Source: Acarospora socialis
Lineage: Eukaryota; Ascomycota; Lecanoromycetes; Acarosporales; Acarosporaceae
DNA length: 64,000 bases
Direction: 5' to 3'
NCBI GenBank assembly: GCA_025617375.2
Contig: JAMYGW020000007.1
Coordinates: 992,001 to 1,056,000 of the forward strand
Shown here in pieces: positions 59,801-64,000 of this stretch. Position 1 is the first letter of the stretch; every line of letters starts with the position of its first letter. The notes under the pieces were generated by a model that was given only the letters and a program-made list of their open reading frames with translations, was not told where the DNA came from and ran no database searches. Both the position numbers and the translations under genes were made by a program.

Positions 59801-60609
59801 ATCGCCCTAGGTCGAGCAGACCAGCTTGCTTGGGGCTTCATAAGCCAACTCGAAGCTGCAGGTGAATGGATATGGGCGATATTTACTGCCCTTCACCTTT
59901 CAAGCGCGGAGCAGCGACAAAGAACGCTCCAAAGCCTTCTCGCCCAGCACGCGGACCAAATCGGTCAAGCCAGCTCCGCCCCGTTCCGGACGCTGCGAGA
60001 CGAGTTCAAGATCCCGGAATCCTGGATCTGGGAAGCGAAAGCGCTCTACGCGCGCTCCGCCGAGCAAGATCACGTCCGGGAAGTGCAATACCTGCTCAAG
60101 GCGAGGAACTGGACCGAGGCGCACAAGACGCTCTGTCGCACCGTCGGCCCGCGCGCCATCATCGAGCAGGATTATCAAACGCTCGGGAATCTGCTGGGTG
60201 GGTTTGAGCACAAGGAATCGGTCAAAGAGTGGAGTCTCGGTGGACAGGTGTTTCAGGACTTCATCGCTCTCGTGCACGGCGAGGGAGGTGGTGGATTGAA
60301 GAGGCTGCTGACAGCGCTGCCGGCCATGGTGAGCGAGAGGCCGGGCAAGCTCGACTTCGTGGAGATGGTGGCGGTGAAGGAGATGAGCGGGGCTGTGGGC
60401 CAGAAGGTGCTGGAAGGGCAGCGAAATGTAAGTCTCAGGTTCTGATTTCGGTCTCTCGAAACTGTGCTTGTATGAAGCTGACAAGCGACGAGCAGGCGGC
60501 GGATGGCGCGAAAGTGTTGCAGTTGCCGTTAACGGAAGATGCGTATCTCAAACACACGCTCGACCTCAGTCTGCAGTATTATCGAGCTGTCATGGCCGGT
60601 GGTTCATAA
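53870..60609 (+). CDS. nup145: Nup98-Nup96 nucleoporin precursor (Nup145 type)
   Basis: Seven exons (53870-53969, 54109-54207, 54483-54973, 55030-58350, 58486-58740, 58799-60427, 60496-60609) give 2002 residues. Residues 1 to about 600 are FG/GLFG repeats of the permeability barrier. A self-cleaving domain lies at about 925-1070 (GEYYMKPSREELRSMSRDEL ... VPHFTTYQLDYSDE). Cleavage would fall after Phe1069, before Thr1070, so the nucleophile is Thr in HFT rather than the Ser of human and yeast HFS. The rest is Nup96/Nup145C, a helical scaffold of the Y complex, which carries FEWPYTKKPKTFD at exon 5 and continues through HILFDDYDDGISSDVPKEKR to LKHTLDLSLQYYRAVMAGGS. The junction at 58350/58486 uses a weak donor GTTTGA but keeps the reading frame and the family motif. 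Confidence 0.95.
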
Positions 60610-61726
60610 GCGCGGTCTGTTTTAGGCCTTCGCATACAGGGCGGAAGTGTATTTGATGTACGAACCAGGCTTGGATTGGCATTGGTCCCTGCAGGCGTGT
60701 TTGATGGCACTTGAGTACGTAATGGACGTTTCTAAGGTATTGTATAGCATAGCTTTAGATTAGTGGACCGTCACGGATTTGTATTCTAAGGATAGTTACA
60801 AGAGAGGACCTTTGGTTTACTCTACCTACTAAGTACCTAGGTATGCTACGCCTGGTTCAAGTTTTATAGGTAAGGTAAGGTAAGCTGTATATAAGGCCTT
60901 ATGGCGCTAGTGGTTCCCTCAGTCCTCAGCGAGATACCAGGTACTAGGGACGCTCTAATCTTTTATGACAGGATTTAATCTAACATGATTGGGCGTATCA
61001 AGACGGAACTTTGAGACTTGATCTATGTCTTCAATCATGCTGAGACTATGCTGTTATGCATAGCTAAACATGGTGATCATGTTTTACATCTCACTGTTGA
61101 GCGGTATGGTAAATCTTCATGCGATGTGGCACAGTGCAGTACACCAAGATCTTAGATCGATCTCAGTCATAAAAGCTTGAAGCATCCCGAGTACCTGGTA
61201 GCTGACGTTTGGCAAGCGACTTCCACTAGTTCCTGATTGTGGAGAACAGCGCGGATTGACTTCCGGCATGAAACCGAGCCTCTGAAGAAAATGTTGCCCT
61301 CCTAGATTTACGGCTGTTAAGAGCTCATTGTACAAGTTGACGGATTTTTCCTACCGCATTGGAGTCATTCGAACGCTACCTGTCCAAGACCGTTCTTCTA
61401 GCAATCGTGTTTCGAACGCCATGAAGCGCGTTTGCGCTGCCGACGTTACCAAAGGAAGCAGCTCTATTGAGAACTCGTCTGATGGCCTGCCCTGCCTTGC
61501 AGCGAGGCGTTGAGGCGATGCTGCAGTGCTATCCTGCCGTCTGCGTCGCCATCGCGCCTGAAGGCAGGCACTTGCGCTTCGTGATTTTCGATTTGCGCAT
61601 TGCCTTCAATGAGCGTTTAAAGAGCTTGCATTGCTGATTCGTGATGTCCGTTGATCGATGTTACGACTGTTCAGCATACTACTGATGTCGGAGTCATTGT
61701 CATCATCACACATGTACCTATGCAGA
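60610..61726. other. Intergenic region with GGTA/TACC words
   Basis: About 1.1 kb between Nup98-Nup96 and the second secreted protein gene. It holds TACCTAGGTA at 60834-60843 and a run of AGGTAAGGTAAGGTAAG near 60870. No gene-like open frame is supported. Confidence 0.45.
60834..60843. repeat. TACCTAGGTA palindrome
   Basis: Second exact copy of the 10-bp palindrome seen at 10857-10866, again within a GGTA/TACC-rich stretch between genes. Confidence 0.8.
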
Positions 61727-62362
61727 ATGATCCTCGTCGCAGTGGCACTCCTGTGCCTTGCCTCCACCGCCTTCGCGGCGCCTACCACATCCACTTCCGA
61801 CAACCCCAAAGCCCTCCTCCGCCACGGGCCCCTCCAAAAGCGAGAACCCATCTGCGACGATGATGGTCTACCAAAACCCACCGCCGCGAACTGTGACCAT
61901 GCCATACAGACCATGCCGATCACTTGGGAGGCGATGGTCGGACTTTTCGGAGGGACGTTCAGCGGCATGCTGATCGGGAGCCCGTTCAGGCTACCTCGTT
62001 ACTTCCCGTACAAGGACTGCATGATCGAGGTGGACATGAAGTCTCGAGACGTTGTCGAGGACCACGCCAGCTGGAACGATATTGCGCTGACAGCGATTCA
62101 CGTCTTTCAGGCGTGTGTGGAGGGACCGTTTTACCAACAAGGAGGGAGGGACGTGGTGGGTTCTAGGTCGGCGATCGAAGTTAGGGTTACTTGGAACTTT
62201 CCGGAATTGGACTGGTTGGCGTCGTTCAATAAACCGGAGTCGGAGGGCGTTTTGGATCTTCATACACCGGAGCCGGAGGAGCAGCTGCCGCAGGCCCGTA
62301 TCGTGGGAAAGCCGCCGCTGCCTCCTCCGTCTGGGCGGCGGAAAAGACCAGCGACTTCATAA
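61727..62362 (+). CDS. Small secreted protein with Kex2 site (family member B)
   Basis: A single exon of 211 residues from the ATG at 61727, which starts directly in a signal peptide (MILVAVALLCLASTAFAAPT). The in-frame ATG 69 bases upstream would bury that signal and is less likely. A Lys38-Arg39 pair offers a Kex2 cut. The mature part has Cys43, Cys56, Cys98 and Cys130, FRLP at 87-90 and GG at 139-140. Spacing agrees with member A at 46758: Cys to Cys 13 residues at the start, exactly 8 residues from the P of FRLP to the next Cys, and 31 or 32 residues to the following Cys. The C-terminal region is Pro-rich and basic (GKPPLPPPSGRRKRP). No enzyme motif is seen. Confidence 0.75.
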   Translation: MILVAVALLCLASTAFAAPTTSTSDNPKALLRHGPLQKREPICDDDGLPKPTAANCDHAIQTMPITWEAMVGLFGGTFSGMLIGSPFRLPRYFPYKDCMIEVDMKSRDVVEDHASWNDIALTAIHVFQACVEGPFYQQGGRDVVGSRSAIEVRVTWNFPELDWLASFNKPESEGVLDLHTPEPEEQLPQARIVGKPPLPPPSGRRKRPATS

Positions 62363-64000
62363 TTAGGATGTACGAGCCGTCGAGTCGTGGAAGCTCAGTG
62401 TCCTGCAACCTTCATGTGCGAACCGATCTCGCGGGAAAGTGGGTCGGGTCGAGTGAGAACGGGAGTCCTTGCAGCGTCTCATTCTCTGTTATAGATCTTG
62501 CTTCGTCGGAGGGCAATTGATACGTGTTTCGATTCTTTTCATGCCGCAATCATAGGACCTTTACACCTTCTCACACCAGCATCTCTTCGTCAGTGGCCGT
62601 TCAAGTATGCTACCCGTTCCATACCACCCACCCATCTTTTCCCTGACTTCCCATCCTTTCCCTGACTTCTACTACCGGGATCTATTATGCCTTCATACAA
62701 CAAACACCACACCTCGCCATCATCCATCCCAGACCCCACATGCATCTTCTGAGCTTCTAATCCTCCTCCTTTGACGGAAGCGCCCACCCAACTCCGACCC
62801 CAACCCCAGCACAGCCAACATCACCAATAAACCTCTCTCCCACTTCTCCATCATCGTCCTGCAACCCCTCCATCATCCTCCACCAATCGTCCTGTGAACC
62901 TGGACTCCCCTTCGCCTCACGCAGAATCCCATCCTCACCGCCCGAGGACTCCCTCATCCCGCCAACCCCACCTTCCCACTGCCAAGAACACTCCCCTCCC
63001 ATCATCCCATCCTATCCCCTCCCATCTCCCCTCAAAGCAGCCACCCCCATCCTAACAACCGTCCCAAGAAGCAGCACCACAGCCCCGCTCACACTCGCCA
63101 GGACCGCAGAACCAGCGCCTTCGCTCCGCCCTCCCATCCATCCCCTCTACTCTACTCATTCCAATAGTCATCGAGTTATTCGAGATCGCGCTAACCGAGT
63201 TGTATCCAGGCCACTGAGCGCCCCTCTGCGTCTCTATCTTGAAGTGTAGAGCTTATGTGTACTGTCTGTCATCTGTACCTCCTACACTGCGCCACCCACC
63301 AACTTGCCTACCTATCTGCTACCTGCTGCCCGCTGCTCACCGCGTCCCGGCCATTTACCGGTACATACATACATGGGTGGGGAAGGGCAAAGAGAAATGC
63401 CGCCACCTCGCGCCCCGCTTGCTCATCGATGTGGAATCGCTGAGGAGGTAGGTAGGTAGGTAGGTAGGGAAATAAGGAGGGAGGGAAGGAGCGAGCGAAG
63501 GGTCAAAGTACGGGTACGGGAGCAGAGGGGACTCGCACAATTCGCGGTCAAGGGCATCCTTTCCTCGCGCACGACGTCGAAGAGATGGGTCGAGCGAGCG
63601 AGCGTCACTCCGGCAGCGGGGTTTAAAGGGTTGGCGGACCTTTCTATGTTCTTGAGCGAGAGGGGGTTAGGGAGAGAGGGAAAAGCTCACGGCACGAAAT
63701 GTCACGGCGCAGAAAGCCTCCCGATGACAAGCATACATTGTAGCGTCTTCCAGGATCTGCGTGTGGAGGAAGTAGGTCAGTCAACAAGTGGGGCTTGGCG
63801 CACAAGAAGAGCTAGCTCGAGTCATGAGAATCGAATCAATAGGTGCTGATCACTATGGCCTTTCCTCTCGTTGCAGCTAATCGACAAACCCCTCGCCTCC
63901 GAAAAAAAAAGCAACGGAAGATAAAGGAAGGGAAACGCGACGGAGTCCATACCCATCGGTCGAAGCACGACGACTGTGCGACCAAGCAGCCACGTACGTG
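62363..64000. other. Right-end interval without a supported gene
   Basis: Mostly pyrimidine-rich or repetitive DNA. A possible minus-strand exon lies at about 63140-63250, discussed in the findings. A (GGTA)n tract sits at 63447-63469 and a purine run near 63902-63912. The region may be the promoter or 3' side of a gene beyond the window. Confidence 0.4.
63447..63469. repeat. (GGTA)n tract
   Basis: Five GGTA copies followed by GGG. It resembles the tract at 10117-10138 in unit and copy number. No gene start was recognised next to it. Confidence 0.85.

Overview
The window reads as a compact stretch of nuclear chromosome from a filamentous ascomycete (Pezizomycotina). The evidence is many short introns (mostly 48-77 nt, GT...CTAAC/CTGAT...AG), a mitochondrial calcium uniporter and a complex I 51-kDa flavoprotein subunit (both missing from budding yeast), a fused Nup98-Nup96 gene, a Zn2Cys6 regulator and a fungal CorA-like membrane protein. 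I support 25 protein genes. I found no rRNA, tRNA, CRISPR array, transposase, reverse transcriptase or capsid gene. Intron junctions were placed by eye from reading-frame continuity and family motifs.

Left part (1-27.5 kb): the tail of a beta-carbonic anhydrase on the left edge; a small basic hypothetical protein; a BRAP2/Etp1-like RING/UBP-zinc-finger protein; a four-unit polyubiquitin gene; and a Zn2Cys6 regulator whose zinc cluster sits mid-protein. A gene-poor stretch follows, then the farnesyltransferase beta subunit (seven exons), a small double-stranded-RNA-binding-domain-like protein, the calcium uniporter, a short conserved-looking unknown, a secreted Cys-rich single-pass membrane protein, an F-box/2EXR-like protein and an RraA/HMG-aldolase-like protein.

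Middle (28-45 kb): an unknown 430-residue protein, a SET-domain lysine methyltransferase of the Rubisco-LSMT/SETD6 type, a Ser-rich unknown, a SAPS-family (Sit4/PP6-associated) phosphatase regulator, the ESCRT-III protein Vps60, an NRAMP divalent-metal transporter, and a stand-alone GBD/FH3 (formin regulatory domain) protein.

Right part (45-64 kb): a 37-bp perfect inverted repeat; a small secreted Kex2-type protein; the complex I 51-kDa subunit; a centrin; a CorA-like protein; the approximately 2000-residue Nup98-Nup96 precursor; and a second secreted protein. Cysteine and FRLP spacing show that the two secreted proteins belong to one family.

The genes are mostly unrelated housekeeping functions (ubiquitin, nuclear pore, mitochondrion, ESCRT, phosphatase control, prenylation). 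I see no biosynthetic or defence cluster. The least explained items are the secreted protein pair, the long inverted repeat, the small dsRBD-like protein and a few unknown proteins. I did not find convincing evidence of a wholly new system.
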